NCBI GenBank assembly: GCA_036897485.1
Contig: JAYMTF010000219.1
Coordinates: forward strand, 1 to 44,406
Source: Pelargonium nanum
Taxonomy: Eukaryota; Streptophyta; Magnoliopsida; Geraniales; Geraniaceae
Direction: 5' to 3'
Length of the DNA stretch: 44,406 nt
Below are positions 13,740 through 24,543 of the stretch, piece by piece. Positions within the stretch are counted from its first letter, which is position 1. Every line of letters begins with the position of its first letter. The notes below the pieces were generated by a model, which saw only the letters and a program-made list of their open reading frames with translations, was not told where the DNA came from and did not search any database. The translations under genes and the position numbers were made by a program.

Positions 13740-14689
13740 GCGCAATAAGTGCACAAAGGTCGTTGTTGAGGATACCATTTTAATGTTTTGTGAAATTAAT
13801 TTTCAATGTTCGTCTAGACTTTAATTTTGTATTAAGAACAATTTCTGCAATGTTTGTCTAAACATTTTTAAACTAAGTATACAAGAATTTCATTCTCGTA
13901 CACTTAGTTTTTCGATGTAGTTAATTAGTCAGGTTCCCCTTTAGTTGCTACGAGTAACTGGATACAGACTTAATTATGTTATAAATTTTATTTATGCGTA
14001 CACTTCTCTCTTAAGCGACTTGTTACGAAAAATTCCGTTGTTCCATTAGTGTGGCTATTTTGACTCTTGAATAAGTTCGTTTTTTACATCGATTATGATG
14101 AATAAAAAAATGTGTTGGAAGTAAGGCTTGTTGATAGTAAACACACACTCTCGCAAACTTAAGGAAAACAAAGTTGACTTGAAAAGTTTTCAACTAACAA
14201 TGAAATAATGCACTCGAGGATCTAATCTCACGAATCAACTTAGAACAACTAGTAGCTATAATTTAGCAACCAAGTATTTTTTCAAACCAATTTATTTTTG
14301 CTAGCTAAATGCTATACTAAATTCCTACCAAATAGCAACCATCTTCCTAAATAATCTAATCTTGCGTACGTGATAGTATGTATACATTGGAACTAGGGTA
14401 GTCAAATCAAGCCTAAAATTGTTGGGGGATTGACTCGATCTCGATTCGGTAAAAAATGATCACTATTATTACAAACTTAACGATGTACAACTTACTCATA
14501 AAGTAATTATAAGAAGTTTTATAGACTATGAAAGAAGAAAGAGATATAAATAAGCAGTCATAAAATATAATATATGATCACGAAAAAAATATCGAGCTCT
14601 CGTTTACGCCCCTAATTGGAACCCTAAATATATATATGACTCTACTTTAGGTCCTAAATGAATTAGGGTTTCAGGTAGCAAGGAGAGAC
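13740..14689. other. Intergenic region upstream of the F-box gene
   Basis: A+T-rich DNA with no coding signal. The proximal part is the probable promoter of the intact F-box gene, described separately. Confidence 0.5.
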
Positions 14690-14697
14690 TATATATA
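14663..14697 (+). promoter_or_regulatory. Telo-box-like motif and TATA box of the F-box gene
   Basis: TTAGGGTTT at 14663-14671 is the reverse complement of the plant telo-box AAACCCTAA. TATATATA follows at 14690-14697, about 115 bases before the ATG. Motif identity is seen directly; promoter function is inferred. Confidence 0.5.
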
Positions 14698-14808
14698 TTT
14701 AAGAAGCGTACATATATATCATAATTAAAGCAGTCAACTATTCAACACACAATAACACAAACAAACCAGAAAAGTTGAACAAATTTGATCACCGAACAGC
14801 GAGTGATC

Positions 14809-16212
14809 ATGGCGGAAAATAACAGTGATGGAGGCAAGGCGGTTCAATCCTATATTTCTGATCTAAGCAACGAATTATTGGTAGAAATCTTGTGCAGACT
14901 CGGTCCTTCCAAATATGCAACTCAGTGCAAGTGTATCTGCAAACGTTGGTTCTCTCTCATTAGCGGAGGCGCTAAATCCGATTCATATTTTCTTAGTCGC
15001 TGGCGAAAAATCCATCAAGAGGACGAAGAGGAGCAACCCATTGCTCTCTTAACACAATATCCAGTGTGGAACAAGGAAGAAGAGGATTATGATTATGACA
15101 CAGACGATATCGGAGAAGAGATTGACTCTATCCAGATAAAGAATCATCATGCCATTGACTATCTTTTGTTATTCAATAATGATTTACCGACCTTCAATCC
15201 TCTCAATTTTCTCGATGACAATAAAATTGATGATATTGATGATATTGAAACGGTTACTCCGATATGTGTTCTTGCAACTTTTAAAGATTTAGTTTTATGC
15301 TGCCTGAATCAGAAAGATCACAGTGTTTACTATATCTGCAATCCCTTCACCAAACAATGGATCGCCCTTCCACCGTCTCCCCTCCCTCCCGGCTACAATA
15401 TTTACTCGGTTCAAGTTGGTTTTGCAGTCTTAGATGATGACGATCTCAAATTCAAAGTGGTGCGTCTTCTTCCTCACCCGAGCGAGGGATTGGATAAGAA
15501 TATGGTAAAGGTGGAGACATTCTCATCTGACGACCGTAGTTGTCTATGGAGAGAGAGAGATATTAGTGTACCTGTATATCGGTATTCTCTGGAAGTTGCA
15601 TCCTACGATGGAATGTTGGTTTGGAGGAGCACGTATCCTGGAGGTATCGAACGAGTCATTTTATTTCCTGATGATACCAATGCAAATTATACTCTTCTTC
15701 CCCTTCCGGTAGGCTACAAAGGAGGGAGCAAGAGCTCCTGCATAGGAGTGTGCATGGGGAGTTTGAGAATAGGACAGTTGGTTTATAGTACTCCTCCTTG
15801 TATTAATTCTTACAGCGATAATGTTCCCAAATTGGTTATTTGGGAACTCGATAAGCATAGCCAGGACTGGGAGATGGTGCACGAGTTAGATTTTTGTGAA
15901 GTCGATTTACGCGGAGGCGAGTACTTGGAAGAGACTTCTTCCACCGTTGCTAACAAATGGTGGTTTGGTAGCATACTGGCTTTCCACCCACGCGATAGAG
16001 ACATATTGTATTTAAATTTTGTTTTGTATGATTCGTCGATGACATGTTCGTACAATGTAAAGGAAAGAACGGTTGAGATGATTCGAGAGATTCCTCTATG
16101 GGAATGGATTAGTGAAGTCTTCCCACTTGAAATGCCTTCTTGGCCTACAACAATTCCTCTTCTTTCACTCCCACCTGAGCTGCAAAATCAACATTTTGAT
16201 GGATCAACATGA
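14809..16212 (+). CDS. F-box protein with F-box-associated domain
   Basis: An uninterrupted single-exon gene of 467 residues. I chose the ATG at 14809, not the upstream in-frame TTG, because it opens MAENNSDGG and the related copy at 16769 begins equivalently (MAVKNTDGS). Residues about 17-60 form the F-box (SDLSNELLVEILCRLGPSKY, then CKCICKRWFSLI), which would bind SKP1 in an SCF ubiquitin ligase. The rest resembles the F-box-associated domain (YYICNPFTKQWIALPP, then KLVIWELDKHSQDWEMVHELDF). An acidic insert rich in Asp and Glu (about residues 72-117) separates the two and is missing from the neighbouring fragment. The substrate is unknown. Such genes expand by tandem duplication, as seen on both sides. 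Confidence 0.9.
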   Translation: MAENNSDGGKAVQSYISDLSNELLVEILCRLGPSKYATQCKCICKRWFSLISGGAKSDSYFLSRWRKIHQEDEEEQPIALLTQYPVWNKEEEDYDYDTDDIGEEIDSIQIKNHHAIDYLLLFNNDLPTFNPLNFLDDNKIDDIDDIETVTPICVLATFKDLVLCCLNQKDHSVYYICNPFTKQWIALPPSPLPPGYNIYSVQVGFAVLDDDDLKFKVVRLLPHPSEGLDKNMVKVETFSSDDRSCLWRERDISVPVYRYSLEVASYDGMLVWRSTYPGGIERVILFPDDTNANYTLLPLPVGYKGGSKSSCIGVCMGSLRIGQLVYSTPPCINSYSDNVPKLVIWELDKHSQDWEMVHELDFCEVDLRGGEYLEETSSTVANKWWFGSILAFHPRDRDILYLNFVLYDSSMTCSYNVKERTVEMIREIPLWEWISEVFPLEMPSWPTTIPLLSLPPELQNQHFDGST

Positions 16213-16689
16213 ATCAAGTTTTATCAGTATTTCGAATAATTAGTTGCCTACTAGCTAGGACAAAAAATCAGCATTTTTTGTCTTAACCGTGAGGTTTTTA
16301 AAGTCGGTCTCTTTTAATTCATATCATACGTTATATTTGGTTTATTGTGAGGGTTAAAATGCATTATAATAGACTCAGTGAATAATTGACACAAATTTTA
16401 ACTTTGCTTTTTCTTGAAGTACTGGATGGTGAAATTTGGAGTTCGGTTTACCTGAATTGGCTGCAAAATTAAAATAAAACAGGTAAGAATCCAATCTAGT
16501 AAAAGAATTGGTTAAAAACACAGAATCAAGCTACTATGTCAGTATAGTTCAAAAAACTAAATAAACCATCTAATTCGGGACCTATATGAACATGTATAAA
16601 TTAAAACCATATATAGTTGACACAAAAATGGCATTACCTTTGTGATCTAACAACCAAATTTCTGTTTCTTCATCTCTACCTGCATTTCC

Positions 16690-17412
16690 TAAGCAGCAGC
16701 TTATGAATACACAAACAAACCAAAAAAAAAAGTTTTTAACAAATTTTATTACAGGACAGGGAGTGATCATGGCGGTAAAGAACACTGATGGAAGCAAGAA
16801 GATTCAATCTTCTTCATCAGCCTCGTATGTATCAAGTCTAAGTGACGAATTGCTAGTGGAAATCTTGAGCAGACTCGGTTCTTCTAAATATGTGACTCAG
16901 TGCAAGTATATCTACAAATGTTGGTTCTCTCCCGTTAACAGTGCTAAATCTCGTGATTCATATTTTCTTTACCGCTGGCGAAAAATCCATAAAGTGGATT
17001 TTTCATAGTCTATCTTTCCTTATTCAATAACGATTTGCCAACATTCAATCCTCTCAATTTTCTCCCTGGTTTACGACAAGGCCGATATTGATACAGTTAC
17101 TCCAATATGTGTTCTTGCAACGTCTAAAGATTTAGTTCTATGCTGCCCAAATCAAAAAGATCACACTGTTTACTATGTCTGCAATCTCTTCACCAAACAA
17201 TGGATCACTTTCCGCCGTCTCCTTTCCCTCTTGCTGCAATTTTCACTCGTTCGAGCTAGTCTTGTAGTCTCAAATGATGATGATGATCTCAAAATTCAAA
17301 GTGGTGCGTCATCTTCTTTGACATGGTAAAGGTGGAGACATTCTCATCTGATGACCGTAGAATTCTGTGGAGAGTAAGAGATATTAGTGTACCTGTATAT
17401 TGTATTCTAGAG
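16690..17412 (+). pseudogene. Truncated tandem duplicate of the F-box gene
   Basis: Similarity to the intact F-box gene begins in its leader (shared acaaacaaacca and gtgatcatggcgg) and runs to about 17405, where it breaks off at the place equivalent to about 15583. The start at 16769 is followed by 79 in-frame codons with a good F-box (SLSDELLVEILSRLG). A deletion of about 130 bases, matching about 15022-15155, then causes an early stop at 17006-17008. Similarity resumes at about 17010 with further frame shifts (near 17205 and 17290-17320). The C-terminal half is absent. A short F-box-only protein of 79 residues could in principle still be made, but decay is more likely. Confidence 0.85.
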
Positions 17413-17471
17413 AATAAACATAACGAATAAATTATTTTAAAAAAAAAAACATAATGAATAAACAAATCGAA

Positions 17472-17604
17472 AGCCCAGAAACTCTTAAAATTCTTGGAGA
17501 AAAAAGGGGACTCGAAGGTAATTAGAAGGTACAATAGGGGTAATTTAGACATACTAGGTGTCACGAATTTCATAAATAGCAGCGCGTTCGCTAAATTAGG
17601 GTTT
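17472..17604 (+). promoter_or_regulatory. RPS29 promoter with site II and telo-box elements
   Basis: AGCCCA at 17472-17477 is a reversed site II element (TGGGCT). A TATA-like ATAAATAG lies at 17572-17579. TTAGGGTTT at 17596-17604 is a reversed telo-box. Site II plus telo-box is the known signature of plant ribosomal-protein and cell-proliferation promoters, where TCP and telo-box-binding factors act. The truncated F-box copy ends only about 60 bases upstream, so this promoter is compact. Confidence 0.65.
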
Positions 17605-17666
17605 CGTAAAGCGCTTCTGTGATCTCAGTGTGTGCGATTTGCAGAGCGAGGAAGAAGAAGAAGAAG

Positions 17667-18139
17667 ATGGGACACTCTAACATCTGGAACTCACATCCCA
17701 AGACCTACGGCCCTGGCTCGCGCGCCTGGTGAGTTCCGTCATCTCTTTCGTGTATAGATTTTTGTTCCGGTGTTTACTGATTCAAAGTTTTTTTGGCTGA
17801 TTTTTGTTCCGGTGTGTACTGATTCAAAGTTTTTTTTATTGTTTATGGAACAGCCGTGTTTGCGGAAACCCTCACGGATTGATCAGGAAGTACGGTCTCA
17901 TGTGCTGCAGGCAGTGCTTCCACAGCAACGCCAAGGAAATTGGCTTCATTAAGGTCAGTTTATGTGTTATAATCAAACTGCAATTTCTTTTAAAACGAAC
18001 CTTAGAGTTTCAGTGATATTTGGTCTAATTTGAATAAATGCTCTCGTTTTCTTCTTCTATAAGAACAATCTGCTCATGGTAATAATTTTCATATGTTGAA
18101 AACTGATGTTATGTCTTTGTTTTGGTTCAGTACCGTTAA
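17667..18139 (+). CDS. RPS29: Small ribosomal subunit protein uS14 (40S RPS29)
   Basis: Three coding exons, 17667-17728, 17854-17953 and 18131-18139, encode 56 residues, the usual length for eukaryotic RPS29. The start [12 protein letters not shown] and end KEIGFIKYR are diagnostic. The zinc-binding cysteines are C21, C24, C39 and C42 (CRVC, then CCRQC). The protein sits in the 40S head near the mRNA path. The final coding exon holds only Tyr, Arg and the stop, so frame-only gene finders will miss it. Residue 44 reads His (CFHSN), where plant relatives I recall have Arg. It is convergent with MTNA, with about 550 bases between the stops. Confidence 0.96.
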
Positions 18140-18687
18140 GAGGATAAGCCTGATGAATTCAAGCCTTTTATATGGAGTCTGAAGAACCTAGTATTTTTTT
18201 TACATTAATGTGAGTTGGATCTACTTTATTTACTCTTTGGAAGAAAAATTGTACCCTTTTAGCAGTTGAGACTGTATTCCAAGTTTCATATAAAATTGCT
18301 TTTGACTTCATTTACCCATCACTTGCAATGATATGATTGTTATATTTGGTGTCAATTTATTAAGGTAGCATTTGAATTAGCATGTATTAGTGTTTTTTTT
18401 GTTCGAGAATAGGAATGAACAATGCGAATGGTTTTGAATCAGTGGGAAAATGAGTTTTCTACTTATTGCAACAACAATGGAAAACTGGAGAAATACTTCA
18501 TAACTAAACATGCCCTTAGAGACCATTTGGGAGCTGGTTTAGAACTTGACCTTCATATTCTTGTTGGATAATAGTTTTAACACTCAACAATTATTACAAT
18601 CACAAGATACAAAGCTTTAAACAACAGTTCTTATCTTGAAATAATGCTCTGCTCAAATGACACTGCGGTATGATCCATTTGCAAATC
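18140..18687. other. Convergent intergenic region between RPS29 and MTNA
   Basis: It holds the 3'-UTRs of both genes. It is A+T-rich and has no further coding frame or RNA gene that I can recognise. Confidence 0.6.
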
Positions 18688-21600
18688 TCATTCTGCCTTT
18701 TGCACAAAACCCTTGATGTCAAAAGTATCTTTACTTGTCTTTGTAATGACGCCCTGTTTGAAGATACAGTTAATCAAATTAGTATATGGTCGATTCAATC
18801 TCTTCACCTTTTTGCATATGACGACAGTTCATAGAGAGAGATACCTTTTCCGTTATAATGCCACTTATAAGGTTAGCAGGGGTAACGTCAAAAGCCGGGT
18901 TCCATACAGTAATTCCAGATGCAGCAACTTGTTCACCGAGTCCTCCTCGAGTGTTCAACAATTCTTTAGCCGATCTTTCCTCAATAATGATTTCTTGCCC
19001 AGAAGGAAGGGATAAATCAATAGAAGTTAGGGGTGCGGCAACATAGAATGGAATATTATGATGCATTGCACATAAGGCAAGGCTGTAGGTTCCAATCTTG
19101 TTAGCAGTATCACCTGCAAAACAATTAGAAATGCCTCGTCAAACTTACTTTCTAGAATCCAAACACAAAAGTTTACAAATTGAACAAATCCTGGAGTACC
19201 ATTAGCTGCCACGCGGTCTGCTCCAACAACAACAGCATTTACTCGTCCATCCTTCATTAGTGCAGCTGCAGCAGAATCTGCTATAAGCGTAGCTGGTATC
19301 TTTTCATGCGCCAACTCGAAAGCTGTCAGTCTAGATCCCTGCGGTTGATAAAAAGTTGCAACACACTAAGAACACATTGACACAACCAATCAATCACGCA
19401 GTGTCATTACATTGATAAATTAACATGACTTCAGAGGCCTATTTCCCTCAATAGCATAAAACTACTTCAAGGTTACACATAATACTATCAGAAAAGTACC
19501 AAGAAAAAAATATTGTTCATGTAATTTGGTTAAGTACCTGGTACGTGCCTAGAATACCCACGAAGTACCAGTACCTGATAAGTACCCGGTACTAGTAGGT
19601 CATCCTCCAAGAAGTACCCGTGCTTCACAGCGTTGGTGTTTTGAACCTTATAGTATCATACGATATGAATGATACCAACCATGATAATCAGCATAAATGG
19701 GTTTCTACTCCAACACATTGTGGATGAGGGATCAGATACACTTAACTATTAGACAGACTATTGCTTATATCTAGTGACTAATCTTGACAAGTATGCTAAC
19801 CACTTGGGGTACTTTTTTGGCATGAAGATTGTGTTCCGTTAGATTCAAACCATAAGAGAGGGTTTCTAGACACAACATGAAAACAGCTTCATCACCAGCT
19901 GTTGAAATATCAAGTATGTGATAGCACCAAAAAGATGGGGTCTACTCATATGCTGTTCTCACAAGGAAAATGTTTTTTTTTTCCATGTAAACAAATGACG
20001 TGTTTTCCCATGTAAGCTAAATGTTTGTAGTGATTAATGACGAAGTTTTGGACAAATTTATGAAACACTAAAATTGGACCTCTGATGACAAGGGGACTCG
20101 AATGGTAAGATTGGACGCCGCACAAGTTACATTGGAAAACATGTGTGATTAGAGTACACGTAGCAATCTGCTTCCTAACTAAAAGGCAAACACTTACTTG
20201 ATTGAATGGACGTGTCTCTGTGCAATAGGCCCTTTCTAACACTCCTTCATAATGAAGTGCACGGATTACACCAAGGGCAGTACCGTATCCAGCTGTAGCA
20301 AGACTTCAGAACAATATCGATCTCATAAGGAATAATATATTATGTGGAATCCAGGCTCACAAAAGATTTGATCATGATATAAGCACAAGTGGGAGGAAAC
20401 ACATCAACAGAGGGAAATTTGAAAATTTAAATAAGATAATTGTAAGGTATAACAACCTGCCAGTATTGCAGTGGGTCAAAACTGAAAGGTTCTTTGAGTT
20501 TCTGAGCTGGCTCTGAAGAAAACTTGCTCCATAAGATCCTATAGCTTTATTAGATGCAACATCCTCCTCAAGCATAATTTCAGCGGCTTCAATGTATGCC
20601 TATAAAATTAGTAGATAAAGCAAGTACATACCGTGGAGAAATGCAATTACACAAAACAAAATAATTCCATGTGTGCCTGGTTCAGGCTTTCTCTAACATG
20701 TACTTCAGTAAATCTGAGGAGGATTGAGTCTGTATAACATGCGTAAAAATAATTCAAAGGTTGAAGCAAAAGATAACATCAGTACCTGAAAAATGTGATT
20801 GACTTCTGAAGCAGTAGTAACAGCCTTTGATACAACTTCTTTAAGTTTAGTAGCAGCATCTGAAAGATTCACGGCAGTTGGACGGCTGAAGAAGCATGAA
20901 GACAATCATGAATACAAAAATACCCATACTTCAAAATAGAATTCCATCTCAAGTGAAATATTAACATTAGTAACACACTTGTAAGGATCACAAGTGTACA
21001 ACAACGTAAAATTACTTTTTCTTTTTATAAGCAATACCAACAACACCTGAAGGGAGGCTCAGACTTGAGATCTCGAGGGAACCAAGCGCCGTAAACCGCT
21101 TGCCCCAATGAACAAAATGCACCAACCAAAATTTACCTGGAAACAAGATAATCTAACTTCTTTTCAATATAAGAAGCTGCATTGGGAATAGTCCCACTAA
21201 AAGCATCCAAGTTAAAGACTTCAACAGCAAGAGAGAGAGCTCCAGCAACAGCAATAGCAGGTGCCCCACGGACCACCATTTCACTTATTGCAGTCCTGAG
21301 AAATTAGAACCAAATAACTCGTTTATCTAATTATTTGGTCAATTAGTATGTTTAAGAGAAAGCAAAGAAACAAAAACATGGTTGGGAATTTAAAGCAAAA
21401 TTCAAATCAAGAAGTAGGAATATATATAGAAACACATCAACTTTGATAGTAGATCATCCATTAATTGTATTAAGTTCCAAGGCATAACCAATAACAGTAT
21501 CTTAGATATAACTGATATCTGGTGCTGCTTTACAATCACTTAATACAACATTGGCCTAATTTTAGCAAAGGCAAAGCCAATTATGGAATAGATTAGCAAT

Positions 21601-22023
21601 ACATTTTCGGACGAAATGTAGCCGAAAAGTTGCATTGACAAATGAACATCACAAATATCAGTGTTGGGTGAAATGGGGGAAAAATCTTTACCATCCATCT
21701 GCAGAATCTTTAATATCCAAGTATGTAGTTTCCAGAGGCAGCTTTCTCTGTTCAACAATGACACCAAATGTATGAGCAGAGAGTAAGTAATTATAAACTA
21801 CGAGGCTCCTCCTCCATCTCCCCCTTGCTTTCAACAACAAAAACGAAGAAGATAGCATGAAAAACAAAGAATTCTATGAAGAGACAATTCATAGGTCTTT
21901 CAGATGGCTGAAATGGAAGAGTGGGAGAGAGATAACCTGATCGAGAAGCTGAAGCGAACCGCGCTTGTAGCGGATGGACTGGAGAGAATTGTTGCCATCG
22001 GTGGAGTTGGAATTAGGTGCCAT
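18688..22023 (-). CDS. MTNA: Methylthioribose-1-phosphate isomerase
   Basis: Nine coding exons: 22023-21937, 21747-21692, 21295-21137, 20885-20786, 20599-20457, 20303-20198, 19338-19200, 19113-18845 and 18753-18688. They total 1125 bases, 374 residues, the expected length for the plant enzyme. It converts 5-methylthioribose 1-phosphate to 5-methylthioribulose 1-phosphate in the methionine salvage (Yang) cycle, which recycles the methylthio group released by ethylene and polyamine synthesis. Family landmarks are [11 protein letters not shown] (57-67), catalytic C178 in THCNTGSLATAG and catalytic D258 in [10 protein letters not shown], and the C-terminal [19 protein letters not shown]. The fold is shared with eIF2B alpha-type subunits, but the HCNTG and GADR motifs identify the isomerase. 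All introns are GT-AG and phases match. Confidence 0.96.
19490..19640. repeat. GTACC-rich dispersed repeat, copy B (MTNA intron 6)
   Basis: This lies in the 859-base intron between MTNA exons 6 and 7. The core 19584-19630 matches copy A at 182-228 over about 47 bases, in the same orientation, with roughly seven mismatches by eye. It is an unclassified interspersed repeat. Confidence 0.7.
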
Positions 22024-22051
22024 ATATTTCAGCCTGGAATTCGAAATTGAT

Positions 22052-22060
22052 TTAGGGTTT
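22052..22060 (-). promoter_or_regulatory. Telo-box in the MTNA leader
   Basis: On the plus strand this reads TTAGGGTTT, so the MTNA transcript strand carries AAACCCTAA about 30 bases upstream of the ATG. The motif is seen; the function is inferred from its role in other plant promoters and 5' leaders. Confidence 0.5.
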
Positions 22061-22071
22061 TGATGAAAAGA

Positions 22072-22095
22072 GGGAGGAGGAGGAGGAGGAGGAGA
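22072..22095. repeat. (GGA)n microsatellite in the MTNA 5' region
   Basis: A run of gga/gag trinucleotides just upstream of the MTNA start. On the transcript strand it reads as TCC/CTC, a common feature of plant 5' leaders. Confidence 0.85.
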
Positions 22096-23800
22096 CGGTG
22101 GTGATGTAAGCGGCGGCTACAGTCAGGTCAGGGTCGCGGTAGGGAAGGCATTTTTTGCTCCGTTTTTCATATCTTTCTCGTCGCAGCTGACTCTCAGACT
22201 GCTATAGGAAATGGCTGATAGAGTCTGTCACTCTCAGGAGAAAAGAGGAATTATTAGATTCAGATATCATCAGCACGGTTTAAACGTTTTGGATTTTATT
22301 TGACGTTTCGGCTTCGAACTTATTTGTCAACGGTATGGGGTGCGGTTTGGGCCAAAGTGAAAGCTACCTCTTGTTGTTGTGCAATTCAACTGAAAAATAA
22401 CATAAAAAGGCGCTTTAAGAAAAAAGAAGCACTTCTTTGAAAAGATAATTTATAAATCGGAGAAAAAGCGTTTTTGATGAAAAAAAAAGTGTTTTTTTGA
22501 AAATATAACTTTTAAAGCTTTTCTTGTAACACTTCTTCAGAGGTCACTGTCAACAAATAAATTATTTTAAACTTAACAATTATCAAACGAAAAACATCTG
22601 TTAATTGTAGGAGAGTATGAAAATAAGTCAAGTCGGTCATAAAATGACACTTTATTAAAATTTCACTCATACGAGTCCTGATAAATTTGTAGGAGCAAAG
22701 CAGTCCGCTGCATCCATATTTTTAATGAGTTGTTCAATTCTCATCGGTAATTTAGCCTAACCAAATCAGATTGATCAATTCTTCACAAATTCACTAGTTC
22801 GGTTCTTGTTCGATCAATTTTAACATTCCCCAAAATAAATTGTTCCAATATAAAAATCGAAACAATTTAGTGGCTAACTGAACTATCTCACCCCTAATTG
22901 CACGTGATAAAAGGGAATAGAAGTTCCGGTTTTGTATTCTTTTATTATTTTTTCACCCACTTTTATGCAAATTTGTATATTTTCAAAGTAAAAAATAATA
23001 TTAAATTATCAAACATATGTTTCAATAAATCTTAATATGTAAGTTGCATCTTTTTATAATTTTAAAATAAATAATAATTTTAGATTGCCAAAAATCCTTT
23101 AATATAAAGCAAACTATTTCTAAATATTTATCAAGAATATTTACTCATTGGGCAAAACTGGCAATGCAATTTTTTTTTTCATATTATTTGGAATGCTGAA
23201 AATTTTAAAATTTTAGTAGAGCAAAATTTCATATTTTTTTTTTATTGTTTAGTAGAAACAACTGCTCCACACCCCTCTTTCTAAGTCCGTCCCGGGTGTA
23301 GTGGTTTTTCATTTTCATAATTATTGATTGTACTGTTTGTAGGCATGTTTACATTTTTTCTCCCTCCAATTTTAACTTTCTTATAGACAGTAATTAATTA
23401 GTTGATCCATCACAGTTTGATATGCAAAAACTACACCAAGGAAAAATACATTTCAACTTCAAGCACTCATAATCTTGTATGTAAAAATATAGTACCAGTC
23501 TAGTCTACGACATGTTGTAGAACTAGAATCAAATGTGATGGCCAAAGGACATTTAAAGTTGACATATATGAGTCCACTGATATTGGCAACTGAACAAAGC
23601 AAGAGACAATACCATCAACCCGTGAATCCACAACATATTACAGACATTCCTAGCACCTACTCGGTGAGGTTTTACGTGTGATCACTTAACAATACCAAGA
23701 ACAGCTTGTTTGTGGAAACAAAACATATCAATAAAGCTAACACTTTACGATGATGTTAAACATTTCAACTACAAACAAGTAATTAACAAGCAAAATTGCG
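22096..23800. other. Intergenic: MTNA promoter and degenerate mobile-element-like DNA
   Basis: The MTNA promoter is probably 22096-22350. The stretch of about 22700-22900 (Tcggttc/gatcaatttt words ending in ctcacccctaattg) resembles the end of an hAT-type miniature element, but I could not define both ends. 22900-23800 is A+T-rich with no coding signal. Confidence 0.4.
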
Positions 23801-23837
23801 TTGCGAGAAAAACTTTGCTCGCCCGTAAAGGGCCCCT

Positions 23838-23864
23838 AAATTGCTCGCAAGTAGCGAGCAATTT
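23838..23864. repeat. Perfect 11-bp inverted repeat
   Basis: AAATTGCTCGC at 23838-23848 and its exact reverse complement GCGAGCAATTT at 23854-23864 are separated by 5 bases (AAGTA). A further ttgcgag/tgctcgc pair lies at about 23800-23823. It could be a transposon terminus or a transcribed hairpin; nothing nearby decides. Confidence 0.8.
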
Positions 23865-24009
23865 CAGCGCGCGTGCCCAATGCTCATCTTCCTAGCTTGG
23901 TCCTTTGTCGTGCATGGTTAAGTTTGGTGCAATATGACCATCGTTCTGGGGGGTTTAGGTTGTTTTTTTTATGATCGTAGGAACTGTAATGCCTTTGCTT
24001 GGACTTATA

Positions 24010-24400
24010 TGACTTCAGGGCGACTATGGCATTAGGTGCGCACGAGGACTTTGGGATCCACCAAATGATTTCGGGTGCGATCCATATATAGCCTTAGGTG
24101 CACACGAGGACTTTGGGAGCCACCAAGTGACTCCAGGAGCAACCTATGACCTTCGGAGCACGTGAGGACTTCGGGAGCAACCAAGTGACTATGCATGGGC
24201 TCGACCTATGACAGTAGGTGCACGTGAGGACTTCGGGAGCCATCAAGTGACTCAAAGCGCGACCCATGGCCTTAGATGCACATGAGGATCTTGGGAGCTA
24301 CTAAGTAACTCCGGGTGTGACCATGGCGTTAGGTTTATGCGAAGACCTCAGGAGCCACCAAGTGACTTCAGGCGTGACTCATGACTTAGGGTACACGTGA
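24010..24400. repeat. Degenerate minisatellite, about 60-bp unit, about 6.5 copies
   Basis: Units begin GGACTTTGGGAGCCACCAAG and continue through tgactccgggtgcgacc, tatggcct, taggtgcacgtga. Units start at about 24046, 24108, 24166, 24228, 24286 and 24343, and a partial unit precedes 24046. Unit lengths vary between about 57 and 62 bases, so they keep no common reading frame and a protein repeat is unlikely. Confidence 0.85.
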
Positions 24401-24543
24401 TGGTTTTGTTTGTTGCCGACGACTTTGGGTATCGCCGAATGGCTTAATTTGAAAATGTTGACAACGGAATCGAAATTAAGTTTACAAAGACAAGGTTTGA
24501 GAACAAGTCTGCGGAGCTATGGTCCGAGAACGATTCCACAAAC

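Noticed and set aside
14785-14808. In-frame upstream extension of the F-box gene from a TTG codon
   Set aside because: The extension begins with a non-ATG codon; the ATG at 14809 is conserved in position with the duplicate at 16769.
24010-24400. Could the regular repeats be a CRISPR-like array
   Set aside because: Units are contiguous and diverged without unique spacers, and the genome is a plant nuclear one; it is a minisatellite.
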